A stretch of DNA of 9,024 nt from an uncultured Bacteroidales bacterium (lineage in GTDB: Bacteria; Bacteroidota; Bacteroidia; Bacteroidales; Muribaculaceae): the NCBI GenBank assembly GCA_947177325.1, contig CAMWUH010000069.1:1-9024 (forward strand), given 5' to 3'. A program made the position numbers and the translations under genes. This document shows positions 1 through 8,300 of this stretch, piece by piece. Under the pieces are notes generated by a model. The model worked only from the letters and a program-made list of their open reading frames with translations. It was not told the DNA's origin and ran no database searches. Every line of letters starts with the position of its first letter. Position 1 is the first letter of the stretch.

Positions 1-67
1 AAAGACAATTTCACATCCAACAAAGACAATAATCAAAATCCAAACATCATTTATTAACATTTCAAGT
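1..67 (+). promoter_or_regulatory. A-rich 5' leader of the first gene
   Basis: This short, A- and C-rich, G-poor stretch precedes the first start codon and looks like an untranslated leader. There is no Shine-Dalgarno sequence before the ATG, which is usual in Bacteroidetes. The nonamer AAAGACAAT occurs at 1-9 and again at 22-30, 21 bp apart. I cannot find a match to the Bacteroidetes promoter pair (TTTG near -33, TAnnTTTG near -7), so the promoter probably lies upstream of the window. Confidence 0.4.
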
Positions 68-2803
68 ATGAAAAAATTTTACACACTTGTCGTTATGGCA
101 ATCGTGGCAATGCTCTCGATGAACGTATCGGCAAAACAGGTCAAGGTTAAATCCAACCTTGACAATGCTATCTACCTGGCATTTGTCGGTGGAACCGCAT
201 GGGGTAACCTTCCGACTGAAGAAGCCACAATCGAATGGGCCGAAGGAACAGACATGGTTCTCACTCCTAACACCGGCTATGAAATCGCTGACGTTGTTAT
301 CAACGGCACCAGTCAGAATGCCGGAAAGGTAAAGCAGTTCCAGCTTGCATACGCTGATGTAGAAGAAGACGCCGTTATAGAAGTACAAGCAAATTCGGTG
401 GCAATGAAGAAATTTACTTTCGTTGCCGACCCCAAGGCTGTATCAATCAGTACAAATGACTACTCTTTCAACGGAGGAGAATATAACTCGGTCGACGGCC
501 AATGGGTTGTTACCCCCGGCGCTAATACCCGATATAATATCAACGCCCGAACCGGCTACGCCATTGAATCGGTTACAGTTGGCGATGAGACTCTGCCTCT
601 TGAATCTTCATCTTACCACTCAATCTACAGCGGCACATACACTACCTCGCAGACATTTGTCATCTCCACCCTCAGCTTCGCTGATTATCGCACTACCCCC
701 GCAAGTTTTGAAGTTAAGGGCACTCCCTCAGTGCTTCGCGCCTACCGCAACGGCAACATTGAAATCTCAGCAGAGGAATTGGCTGATTTCAAGTTCTCAC
801 CCGATTATGACCTCCCCCTCACTCTGAAACATTACAATTCTCAGAAAGATCTTTACAGCGTCACCGTCAACGGCGTCAAGGCTACACACACAACCAACTC
901 CGACAATCAAAAGGTTTGGATCATTAATGATCTTAAGGAGGGCGACCAGATCGTTGTCGACACCGACTATCCCGAAATGGATGTTCCCTTCAAATTCGTT
1001 TTCGTCAACGACAAGACTGACGGAGTAGTTAACTCTGTTAACATCGACAACTCTTCCGTATCAAAATCACAGTGGTCAGCAGATGACTTCAAAGTTGCAC
1101 TCGGCTCTAACTATAATATATCTTTCAACTATCAGGACTATACGATCAAATCTATCAAAGTCAACGGTGTAGCAGCATCAAGCATTTACTACATCAGCGG
1201 CCTTGTAAGCGACCCCGAAGGTGTAACTATTGAAATTGATGCCACTCCCGGCGAAATGAACACATTTGTATTCAACTGCCTCAATTGGGAGCATGTAACC
1301 GTGAAAGCCAACTATATCGACGTTGAACTCACAGGTACTACAACTGAAATTGAAATCCCCGCATCGCGCACCAACTTCCAAATCACAGCAAAAGATGACT
1401 ACCGCATCGTTGAAGTATTATACGGCGAGACTAACATTGGCGTTAACTTCAGCCTCAACTCTCTTACCCCGGTAGACGGGAAATACGAAATCGACATTTA
1501 TGCAGAGGAAATGGCTCAAATCCCCTTTGAATTAGTTCTTTCTGACGAGTCGATCATCGATATTATCTCTTCTATTCGTGTCAACAATGCCGAGGTGACT
1601 AAAGATGTTTGGTCAGCCGAAGGCTACACCGTTCCCGTCGGAGCTCCCATCAGCATCAGCTTCAACTCTCAGAACTACACTATCAACTCCATTAAAATCA
1701 ACGGCACTGAGCTCCAGCCCAATTATGGTTCATACTATTATAATGCAACCGTGCCCGAGGGTGACAAGTTTACTCTTGAAATTGACGCAACCAAACTCGA
1801 AGCTTACAATGTGGTAATAACTTGCGAAAACTGGGAAAAACTTTCTCTCCGTGCAGGTTCAGCTTTATCCTTGACCGGAGTAACCACTGAATTTGAATTA
1901 GCTCCTTCCAACTATAGCATCTACCTCTACCCCGCAAGCGGATATTTCGTTAAATCAGTAACTTGTGGTGATTACTCAAGCAACTCATCCTCAATCAATC
2001 TCAAGGAGCTTAAAGCTCAGGAAGATGGCAAATATCATATTGACATTGTAGTAAATGAGTTTGTACGCGACCAGCAGATGGTTGTCTACCTCGAAGAGCG
2101 AAACTGGAATAACTCACAGATTATCCTCAACCCCAACTCAAGCCTCAATCAGTCAATAAGCCTGCAGCAGGGTTACAACTTCATTAACTTCAATGAAAGC
2201 GATATTCCTTTCCGCTTGAATATCTATGGTGCTGATTACAGCTACTCGACCTTTGTATATCTTAACGGCGAACTCATCACCGGTAACTACGGTTTGTACG
2301 CTCAGAACGAAGAAGTTGCCAACGGCTCTGTAATCAAGATCTTCCAGGAAAACGAGCCTGAAGAACACTACGTTTCGCTCAGCGTTGCTGAAGATGCCAA
2401 CGTTAACGTTCACGCAGACTACGTTACACCCGTGAGCGGCGACTTCAACATCCACCACGGTTCTCACATCGTAATCACCGAAAAGGAAGAAGCAGCCCCC
2501 GCGGCCAAACCCCTTGCTGAAGGCGAAACCGCTAAAGCAGTACCCTTCAAGGTGACCGTAGGCGACCAAGTAGTCGCAGCCAACGAAAAAGGCCAGGTAA
2601 TCGTGCCTGTAACTGAAGAAATGTCAATCAAGGTAGAGAAAGAAGACGATCCCACCGGTGTGGACTCAATCTTCGGCACAGAAGAAGTCAACGGCGCTGT
2701 CTACAACCTCCAAGGTATCAAAGTGCTTGAAAACGCTTCTGACGCTTCTCGCCTCCCCGCAGGCCTCTACATCGTCAACGGCAAAAAAGTGGTGCTCAAA
2801 TAA
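68..2803 (+). CDS. Secreted beta-repeat protein with T9SS-type C-terminal tail
   Basis: This 911-residue exported protein has no function I can recognise. Residues 1-22 form a Sec signal peptide (MKKF, hydrophobic core, VSA cleavage site), which fixes the start. Residues 23 to about 860 are Tyr-, Asn-, Ser- and Val-rich and beta-predicted. They carry a recurrent motif of the type (G/D/N)-Y-x-I-x-S-(V/I)-x-(V/I)-N-G at about residues 70, 163, 261, 357, 444, 536, 625 and 725, giving repeats of roughly 90 residues. The motif recalls divergent InlB-type or 'bacterial repeat' beta modules, but I cannot assign a family. Residues 306-484 and 485-669 are a tandem duplicate of a two-repeat block. Residues 805-825 are an Ala/Glu/Pro linker. 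Residues about 866-911 are a short T9SS-type tail (VYNLQGIKV, then LPAGLYIVNGKKVVLK). There are no catalytic motifs and few cysteines. A surface adhesin, scaffold or glycan-binding role is inference. A hairpin follows the stop, so this is probably a separate transcript from the protease gene. Confidence 0.93.
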   Translation: MKKFYTLVVMAIVAMLSMNVSAKQVKVKSNLDNAIYLAFVGGTAWGNLPTEEATIEWAEGTDMVLTPNTGYEIADVVINGTSQNAGKVKQFQLAYADVEEDAVIEVQANSVAMKKFTFVADPKAVSISTNDYSFNGGEYNSVDGQWVVTPGANTRYNINARTGYAIESVTVGDETLPLESSSYHSIYSGTYTTSQTFVISTLSFADYRTTPASFEVKGTPSVLRAYRNGNIEISAEELADFKFSPDYDLPLTLKHYNSQKDLYSVTVNGVKATHTTNSDNQKVWIINDLKEGDQIVVDTDYPEMDVPFKFVFVNDKTDGVVNSVNIDNSSVSKSQWSADDFKVALGSNYNISFNYQDYTIKSIKVNGVAASSIYYISGLVSDPEGVTIEIDATPGEMNTFVFNCLNWEHVTVKANYIDVELTGTTTEIEIPASRTNFQITAKDDYRIVEVLYGETNIGVNFSLNSLTPVDGKYEIDIYAEEMAQIPFELVLSDESIIDIISSIRVNNAEVTKDVWSAEGYTVPVGAPISISFNSQNYTINSIKINGTELQPNYGSYYYNATVPEGDKFTLEIDATKLEAYNVVITCENWEKLSLRAGSALSLTGVTTEFELAPSNYSIYLYPASGYFVKSVTCGDYSSNSSSINLKELKAQEDGKYHIDIVVNEFVRDQQMVVYLEERNWNNSQIILNPNSSLNQSISLQQGYNFINFNESDIPFRLNIYGADYSYSTFVYLNGELITGNYGLYAQNEEVANGSVIKIFQENEPEEHYVSLSVAEDANVNVHADYVTPVSGDFNIHHGSHIVITEKEEAAPAAKPLAEGETAKAVPFKVTVGDQVVAANEKGQVIVPVTEEMSIKVEKEDDPTGVDSIFGTEEVNGAVYNLQGIKVLENASDASRLPAGLYIVNGKKVVLK
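983..2074 (+). repeat. Tandem duplication of a ~180-residue block within the first gene
   Basis: Residues 306-484 (983-1519) and 485-669 (1520-2074) align along their whole length as two diverged copies. Landmarks in matching order are: PF(K/E)(F/L)V at the start; the (Q/V)WSA element; ISFN followed by (D/N)YTI(K/N)SIK(V/I)NG; EIDAT; C(L/E)NWE; LTG(T/V)TTE(I/F)E(I/L); and DGKY(E/H)IDI at the end. Each copy is itself two subrepeats of about 90 residues. The second subrepeat carries Cys-x-Asn-Trp-Glu (Cys404 and Cys586). Divergence at the DNA level is substantial, so the duplication is old. Confidence 0.85.
2675..2800 (+). other. Short T9SS-type C-terminal sorting motif, first gene
   Basis: Residues 870-911 show the minimal form of the type A sorting tail common in Bacteroidales: a VDSIF lead-in just upstream, then VYNLQGIKV, a short variable loop, LPAGLYIVNG and a basic KKVVLK terminus. 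In the T9SS, such tails direct periplasmic cargo through the outer membrane and are usually cleaved by the PorU sortase. This tail is roughly half the length of the one on the protease. Confidence 0.75.
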
Positions 2804-2833
2804 TCCGCTTGCAACCATAATTCCCTAATCAAC

Positions 2834-2867
2834 ATTGCATCTGCGGCCACGCGCCGTCAGATGCAAT
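2834..2867 (+). terminator. Bulged stem-loop, likely terminator of the first gene
   Basis: The arms ATTGCATCTG (2834-2843) and CAGATGCAAT (2858-2867) pair perfectly over 10 bp. Inside them CGGC (2844-2847) pairs with GCCG (2853-2856), leaving a single bulged T at 2857 and a 5-nt loop CACGC. It begins 31 bp after the stop codon. No clean U-tract follows, so it is an imperfect intrinsic terminator or possibly an mRNA 3'-end stabiliser. TTGCAT recurs at 2870-2875 and can compete for the right arm. Confidence 0.6.
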
Positions 2868-2927
2868 CGTTGCATTAAGAGCCCTCCTCTCACCAATTAT
2901 AAATCATAACAAATCTTATATAAATTA
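2868..2927 (+). promoter_or_regulatory. AT-rich upstream region of the protease gene
   Basis: This region runs from the hairpin to the protease ATG. The last 35 bp are almost entirely A/T. That is expected for a Bacteroidetes translation start, where A-rich leaders replace the Shine-Dalgarno sequence. The best -7-like element is TATAAATC at 2898-2905, but it matches TAnnTTTG poorly and has no TTTG at the right spacing. A promoter here is inferred from the preceding hairpin, not seen. Confidence 0.3.
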
Positions 2928-5321
2928 ATGAAAAAACAATTATTATTAGCTGCATTAGCTATTGGTTGTGCATCAGGCGCATTTGCGCAGATGAAGCTCG
3001 ACATGGCCGGACGCGCCACTATGCGAGCAGCCCAACACTCGCTTGAGAAATCTTCACCCCAGGCAGCAATACTCTCTCAAAAAAACAATGAAACCAACGC
3101 CGAAACTTTTGGCGTCTGGATAAAACTCACCCCCGGTCACACCCAGGCCGAGATTGAAAATATCGAAGGTCTTGAAATAAAAATGCAGGCAGGCAACACT
3201 GTGCTCGCCAGCGCCACATCTGATGCTATTCAGGTTCTTGACAGCTCGCGTGCAGTTGCATCAATCAAAATGGAGCAAAGAGTCAACCAAAAACTTGACC
3301 GCGCCCGCGCTCTATCTAACATCGACCCCATTCACCAAGGCAAAGACCTGCCCCAACCCTACACCGGCAAGGGAGTTTTGGCCGGCATAGTCGACGGTGG
3401 TTTCGACCCCAATCACGTCAACTTCAAAAACGCCGACGGCACTTCACGCATCGAAAACTTCTGCTACTTCCGACAAAACGCTAACGGTTACAACCAAGAG
3501 AATTACGGCGCTGACTATATACCTCAAATCGACACAGAAAATTCAACCACTTTCCACGGCACCCACACCCTCGGCATCATGGCCGGCGGCTATCGCGGGA
3601 AAATCACTGCCGGGCAATTGGTTCAGGACCCTGACGACCCGCGATATGCCATTCCCCAGGTGAGCGAAATTGACAACCCGTGGTATGGCGTAGCCTACGA
3701 TGCAGGTCTGAACGTAGCTTGCGGCGCAGAAACAGATATGCTAATGGCTCTTGGCATCGCTGACCTCGTTAATTACGCTAACTACGTGGCCCACTCAACC
3801 GGCGAAATCCATCCCCTGGTCATCAATCTCTCGTTAGGTTCAAACATTGGACCGCACGACGGCTCATCAATGCTTTGCCAATTCATTGACGAAATAGTCA
3901 ACTATGAATTGGATGAAGAAGAAATTGCAGCAGGCGAAGTGCTCGTTCCCGTAACAGTGGTTATTTCAGCCGGTAACGAAGGTGACCTTCCCATAGCCGC
4001 CCACAAAACATTTACCGACACAGACGACGAGCTGAAAATAGGCTTCAAATCGCTCTACCCCGATTATTTCCATGATACAGCCGGCAATGTGATGCGCAAT
4101 CCCCTGTTGGGCGGCGTCTACATCTATAGCGACACCGCTGAACCCTTTGAAGAAGTTCAAGCCGTAATTGTCAACAAAAAACGTGGCAGAGAAGCTATCC
4201 GCGTAGCTCTGCCTATCGAAGAGGCCGCTACAAACGAATACGGTGCAGCGCTCTATTACGTTACTGACAGCGGTTACATCGTTGACTCAAACACTGACCA
4301 ACTCAACAATCAATTGGCACGTTACTTCAATGGCTATGTAGGCGTTGGCGGCATGATTGACAATACAGAGTCAGGCCGATTCTACTCGGTTATCGACATC
4401 TTCCTTTACGACACCGACACCAACAACGACCAATATGTTGCCGGATTGTACGTTAAAGGCAAACCGGGTCAACGTGTCGACGTGTTTGCCACAGGCGAAT
4501 ATTTCGTGCTCGACGACCAAGACTTGGCTGATGCAGGCTATGTAGGTGGCGACACCGACGGCACCATCAACGACATCGCTACTGCCAAAACAGCCGTAGC
4601 TGTAGGTTCATACAATTGCCGCGACTACTGGACTTCAGTTGATGGCAAAATCTATATGTACGAACAGTTTGATAACACCGGCGTCAGCTCATTCTCATCT
4701 TACGGCACACTGATTGACGGCCGTCAGCTGCCCCACGTCTGCGCACCCGGCGCCACCGTCATCTCATCAAGCAACGAATATTATATCCAGGATAACAACG
4801 TGAAAGATAACGCCATTCAAGGCACCCTGGAGCAGGATGGTCGCCGCTACTCATGGCATCAATGCGTGGGCACCTCAATGTCGGCTCCCCTTGTGTCAGG
4901 CGCTTTATGTCTCTGGTATGAAGCCAACCCCAACCTGACCAACGACGACATTCATAACATCATCAAGAAAACTTCGCGCGTCGACGACGATGTCAAAGCG
5001 GGCAACCCGGTGAAATGGGGTGCAGGCAAATTTGACGCCTACGCCGGTATTCAGGAAGCACTCCGCCTGGTCAGCGTCGACAAAATATCAGCAGACGACA
5101 CTGAAGTGAAACTGATGGCACGCTACCTCGACAGCCACAACCTCGAAGTGTCGCTCCCCGGCGTTAAATCAATCAAGGCCGATCTCTACGACCTCACCGG
5201 CCGCCTGGTTGCAACAGTAAAAGAAGCAGCCGACACAGCCGTTATCAATCTCGACTCAATCGGTTCCGGCCTGTACATTGTGCGCGTCAACGACTCACAG
5301 TCAATCAAAATCACAATATAA
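2928..5321 (+). CDS. T9SS-exported subtilisin-family (S8) serine protease
   Basis: This 797-residue protein is a secreted endopeptidase of the subtilase family. Residues 1-20 are a signal peptide ending AFA, with mature Gln21. Residues about 61-118 resemble an inhibitor I9-type propeptide that folds and blocks the enzyme until cleaved. The catalytic domain spans about 145-715. It holds Asp156 (GIVDGGFD), His210 (FHGTHTLG), oxyanion Asn350 (ISAGNEG) and Ser650 (GTSMSAP), so all catalytic residues are present. The canonical SSFSSYG and APGATVISS segments are at about 587-614. About 190 residues (351-545) are inserted between GNEG and the TAKTAVAVGSYN strand, far more than in compact subtilisins. 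The position recalls the jelly-roll insert of clostridial CspA/CspB-type subtilases. Residues 718-797 are a full-length T9SS sorting domain (VDLYDLTGRL-like core, GLYIVRV end). Expected location is the cell surface or secreted. It is followed after 18 bp by the LRR gene, suggesting co-transcription. Substrate unknown. Confidence 0.96.
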   Translation: MKKQLLLAALAIGCASGAFAQMKLDMAGRATMRAAQHSLEKSSPQAAILSQKNNETNAETFGVWIKLTPGHTQAEIENIEGLEIKMQAGNTVLASATSDAIQVLDSSRAVASIKMEQRVNQKLDRARALSNIDPIHQGKDLPQPYTGKGVLAGIVDGGFDPNHVNFKNADGTSRIENFCYFRQNANGYNQENYGADYIPQIDTENSTTFHGTHTLGIMAGGYRGKITAGQLVQDPDDPRYAIPQVSEIDNPWYGVAYDAGLNVACGAETDMLMALGIADLVNYANYVAHSTGEIHPLVINLSLGSNIGPHDGSSMLCQFIDEIVNYELDEEEIAAGEVLVPVTVVISAGNEGDLPIAAHKTFTDTDDELKIGFKSLYPDYFHDTAGNVMRNPLLGGVYIYSDTAEPFEEVQAVIVNKKRGREAIRVALPIEEAATNEYGAALYYVTDSGYIVDSNTDQLNNQLARYFNGYVGVGGMIDNTESGRFYSVIDIFLYDTDTNNDQYVAGLYVKGKPGQRVDVFATGEYFVLDDQDLADAGYVGGDTDGTINDIATAKTAVAVGSYNCRDYWTSVDGKIYMYEQFDNTGVSSFSSYGTLIDGRQLPHVCAPGATVISSSNEYYIQDNNVKDNAIQGTLEQDGRRYSWHQCVGTSMSAPLVSGALCLWYEANPNLTNDDIHNIIKKTSRVDDDVKAGNPVKWGAGKFDAYAGIQEALRLVSVDKISADDTEVKLMARYLDSHNLEVSLPGVKSIKADLYDLTGRLVATVKEAADTAVINLDSIGSGLYIVRVNDSQSIKITI
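5079..5318 (+). other. T9SS type A sorting domain of the protease
   Basis: The last 80 residues (718-797) begin with VDKIS and show the beta-sandwich signature of the Por secretion tail. There is a long strand around LEVSLPG, then ADLYDLTGRLVATV, INLDSIGSGLYIVRV and a terminal SIKITI strand. The length matches the usual 70-90 residues. The domain lies outside the protease fold and is expected to be removed or exchanged for a lipopolysaccharide anchor after export. Confidence 0.88.
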
Positions 5322-5339
5322 TTAAATTAACTCAATCTC
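5322..5339 (+). other. 18-bp AT-rich protease/LRR intergenic spacer
   Basis: The spacer TTAAATTAACTCAATCTC separates the two genes. It has no hairpin, no Shine-Dalgarno sequence and no room for a full promoter, which supports translation of both genes from one mRNA. Confidence 0.6.
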
Positions 5340-8300
5340 ATGAAGATTAAAACCAAACTGATGCTCATGCTTTCGGCCTTATTGGTCGGGGGCATGGCTA
5401 CGGTTTCGGCTCAAACAGAGGAGAAACCAATCATCACCTTCAAGTCAAGCATCTATGACAATGTCGGTAGCGCCAACGCTTTCAGCTTCCGCATCGGTGC
5501 CACTGAACAAACCTACATCGACGTTGACTACGGGGCAGGTCCGGTTGAAGTCGAAATCGACCAAGCTACTTTCGATAGCGAAAGCAGCTCAATCAAAGCG
5601 ACCAATGTATCAGGTTCAATCGGTCCGACAGGCATCGTCAAAGTCTATGGCGACGCTTCACTAATCGACTACCTCGACCTCGAAGGTGTATATATCACCG
5701 AGCTTGACATATCAGCGCTGACTGAGCTTCAGGTGCTGAATCTGAGCCACAACCTTATAGGCGAGCTCGACCTCAGTGGCATGACCAAACTGCAATCGCT
5801 CGACATCAGTGACAATCCCTTCGACGTGAAACCAGTTATCATCGGGCCCAACAAGCCCGATCTGGCAATTCTGTCGATTGCAGTCATCGATCATATCGAC
5901 CAATCGTTCAACCCCAGCGATTACCCCAACCTCCTTTCTCTGGAAGCCTTTTCCTGCTATGAGTTGACCAACTGCGATGTCACAGGCTGTCCCAACCTTC
6001 TCCGCCTGAGTATCGATGTAACAAACGTTTCGGAACTCGACGTTACCAAAAACGAGAAACTGCTTATTCTGAATATCTCTGATACTAAAGTGCAGAGCAT
6101 TGACTTGAGCAACAATAAATTCCTTACCGAGTTTTATTGCTCTCATTCGGGTTCGGTCAACAACGAATATCGCCTCTCCAGCATTGACATCAGTAAAAAC
6201 ACCGAGCTGCAACGTCTGTTTGTAGGCTATAACTATATGAGCAAACTCGACGTCAGCAACAACCCCAAACTGACTGACATCAGCGCCGCCTATAACAATT
6301 TCACTGAATTAAATCTTGACAATAACCAGAGTCTTTACAACGTGGATATTGCCAAGAACCTGATGACTTTCGCCACCCTTCCCCTCCCCCGCTTCAACTT
6401 CCACGAATACTATTATCAACAGCGAAACATAGCGATGGAACGCTCATACGCAGAAGGTACCGTGCTTGATTTCAGCGACAAGGTGCTCCGCGAAGGTGGC
6501 GAAACCAACATGATGATGGCTTATTCAGAAATTGATGCCGATGGCAATACCATCACTACCGAACTGGCCGCCGATGAGTATTATACATTTACCGATGGTA
6601 AAATAACTCTGCTCAAAGCCACTCCCGACTCGGTAAACATCACATTCCACAATACATTGTTCCCCGATTACGACCTTTATACCGGCAACTTCATCGTCAA
6701 AAACGAAAATGACTTCGGTAAGGACAGCCGCGTGCTCCAGTTCCGCGTCAAAGCAAATGTCGCAACTCTGAATATGAGCATCGGTATGGCCGGCGCAACA
6801 GCCGAAAATCCCAAACATTTCACTGTGGACTTCGGCGACGGCAAGCTTGTTGAATTGACTACCACAACCGATGTATTGCCCGAAACTGCTAATGTTACCG
6901 GTGGAGTGAAAGGCAGCGGCACTATCAGCGTCTACATACCCGAAGGAGAAGACTTCACCGCCCTCTCACTCAAAGGCATACAGCTCCGCTCCATCAATCT
7001 CGATGATGCCCACTCGCTCCGCTTCCTCAATCTCGACGGCTGCGAACTCATGCAGTTGGGCACTACCTACAACCGCTGTCTCTACGACATCAACCTCGAC
7101 AACAACAGACTGACAACTCTCGATTTGTCATCACCTAACGCGAGCAACTTTAAAATCAACCTGCGCTATGTTTCGGCTGCCAACAACTCAATCGGCTTCT
7201 TCCAGGTTCACGACAACCGCTATCTGCGCACGCTCAACCTCAGCAGCAACGAGTTGACCGAGATTAATCTGACAAATATCGATAATCTCGTCAGTCTTGA
7301 CGTTTCTGACAATCAGATTTCTAAAATCGACCTCACTCACGCAATGGGACTTATTGACCTCAATGCGGCAAACAACGAACTTAGCGTACTTTCATTCTAT
7401 GAATATAACGTAGTTGAAAACCTGAATATCTCAGGCAACTTGTTTGCAATCCCCAATCTCCCCCGTCCCGGCGAATTCAAATCATATATCTACGCTCCGC
7501 AGCACGAGTTCCAGCTTCCCAAAATGGCACCTACCGCCAACCTCAGCTCGCAATGGCTCGACGTTGACGGCCAGACTACACAATATAAATGGTATATGGC
7601 TGAAACAAACGAACTCGTTTCAGACGAGGATATCGTAGCGGGCGTTGAAGGTCGTTTTAAATTCGTCAAATCAGACCTCGGCCTCGTTTACTGCCAATTC
7701 ACCCACCCGCTTTATCCCGACTTCGAGGGCGAAAACATTTATCGCACCACTAATGTCCAGACCGCTCCTATCCCTGACAAAGAAATGTTCTCTCTTACCA
7801 CCCTCGCAGATGGTATAGGACGCATTGTCATGACTGCGAAAGAGCCCAACACTGTTATCTACATCGACTGGCACGGCACAGGCGACGACCTCGTTGAGTA
7901 TATCGTCGATTCGGAGAAATATACTGTCTACAATATGGACGTCTACGCCAATGCTAAAGCAAGCGCTTACTGCTACACCGAGGATGACGACCTCACAGTG
8001 CTCTCTATCGCTGCCGGTCCACTCGGCAGCCTCGATGTATCGGGAATGACAAACCTCATCAGCTTCGGTTCTGTAGGCTCCAAACTCCCTGCCGACAAAA
8101 TCAAGCTTCCCGAATCTTCCGCTATCTACGAAATACGTATCGATGGTGCGGCTATCGAAGATATCGACCTGACCCAATATCCCAAGCTGAGAATGATTGG
8201 TCTCAACGACAATAATTTGAAATCGTTTGATGCCACTCCTTTCAAAGAATTGCAAGTTCTGTATCTCAACAACAACGTGCTCGAAGATATCAAACTCGAT

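Noticed and set aside
423..827. 134-codon open frame in another + frame
   Set aside because: It is fully inside the first gene, with low-complexity Thr/Pro/Ser/Leu composition typical of an off-frame reading.
2153..2569. 138-codon minus-strand open frame
   Set aside because: It is antisense to a well-supported gene, has no domain, and overlaps another equally unsupported minus frame at 2464-2691.
2898..2905. TATAAATC as a -7 promoter element for the protease gene
   Set aside because: It matches the Bacteroidetes TAnnTTTG consensus poorly and has no TTTG element at about 19-21 bp upstream. It is kept only as a weak possibility.
2958..2990. Possible lipoprotein signal (Cys14 in the protease signal peptide)
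   Set aside because: AIGC lacks a good -3 hydrophobic residue, and a better signal-peptidase-I site, AFA before Gln21, lies just downstream. T9SS cargo is not normally lipidated.
5712..6212. 166-codon minus-strand open frame
   Set aside because: It is antisense to the first LRR array and shows the same shadow effect; no domain or start signal supports it.
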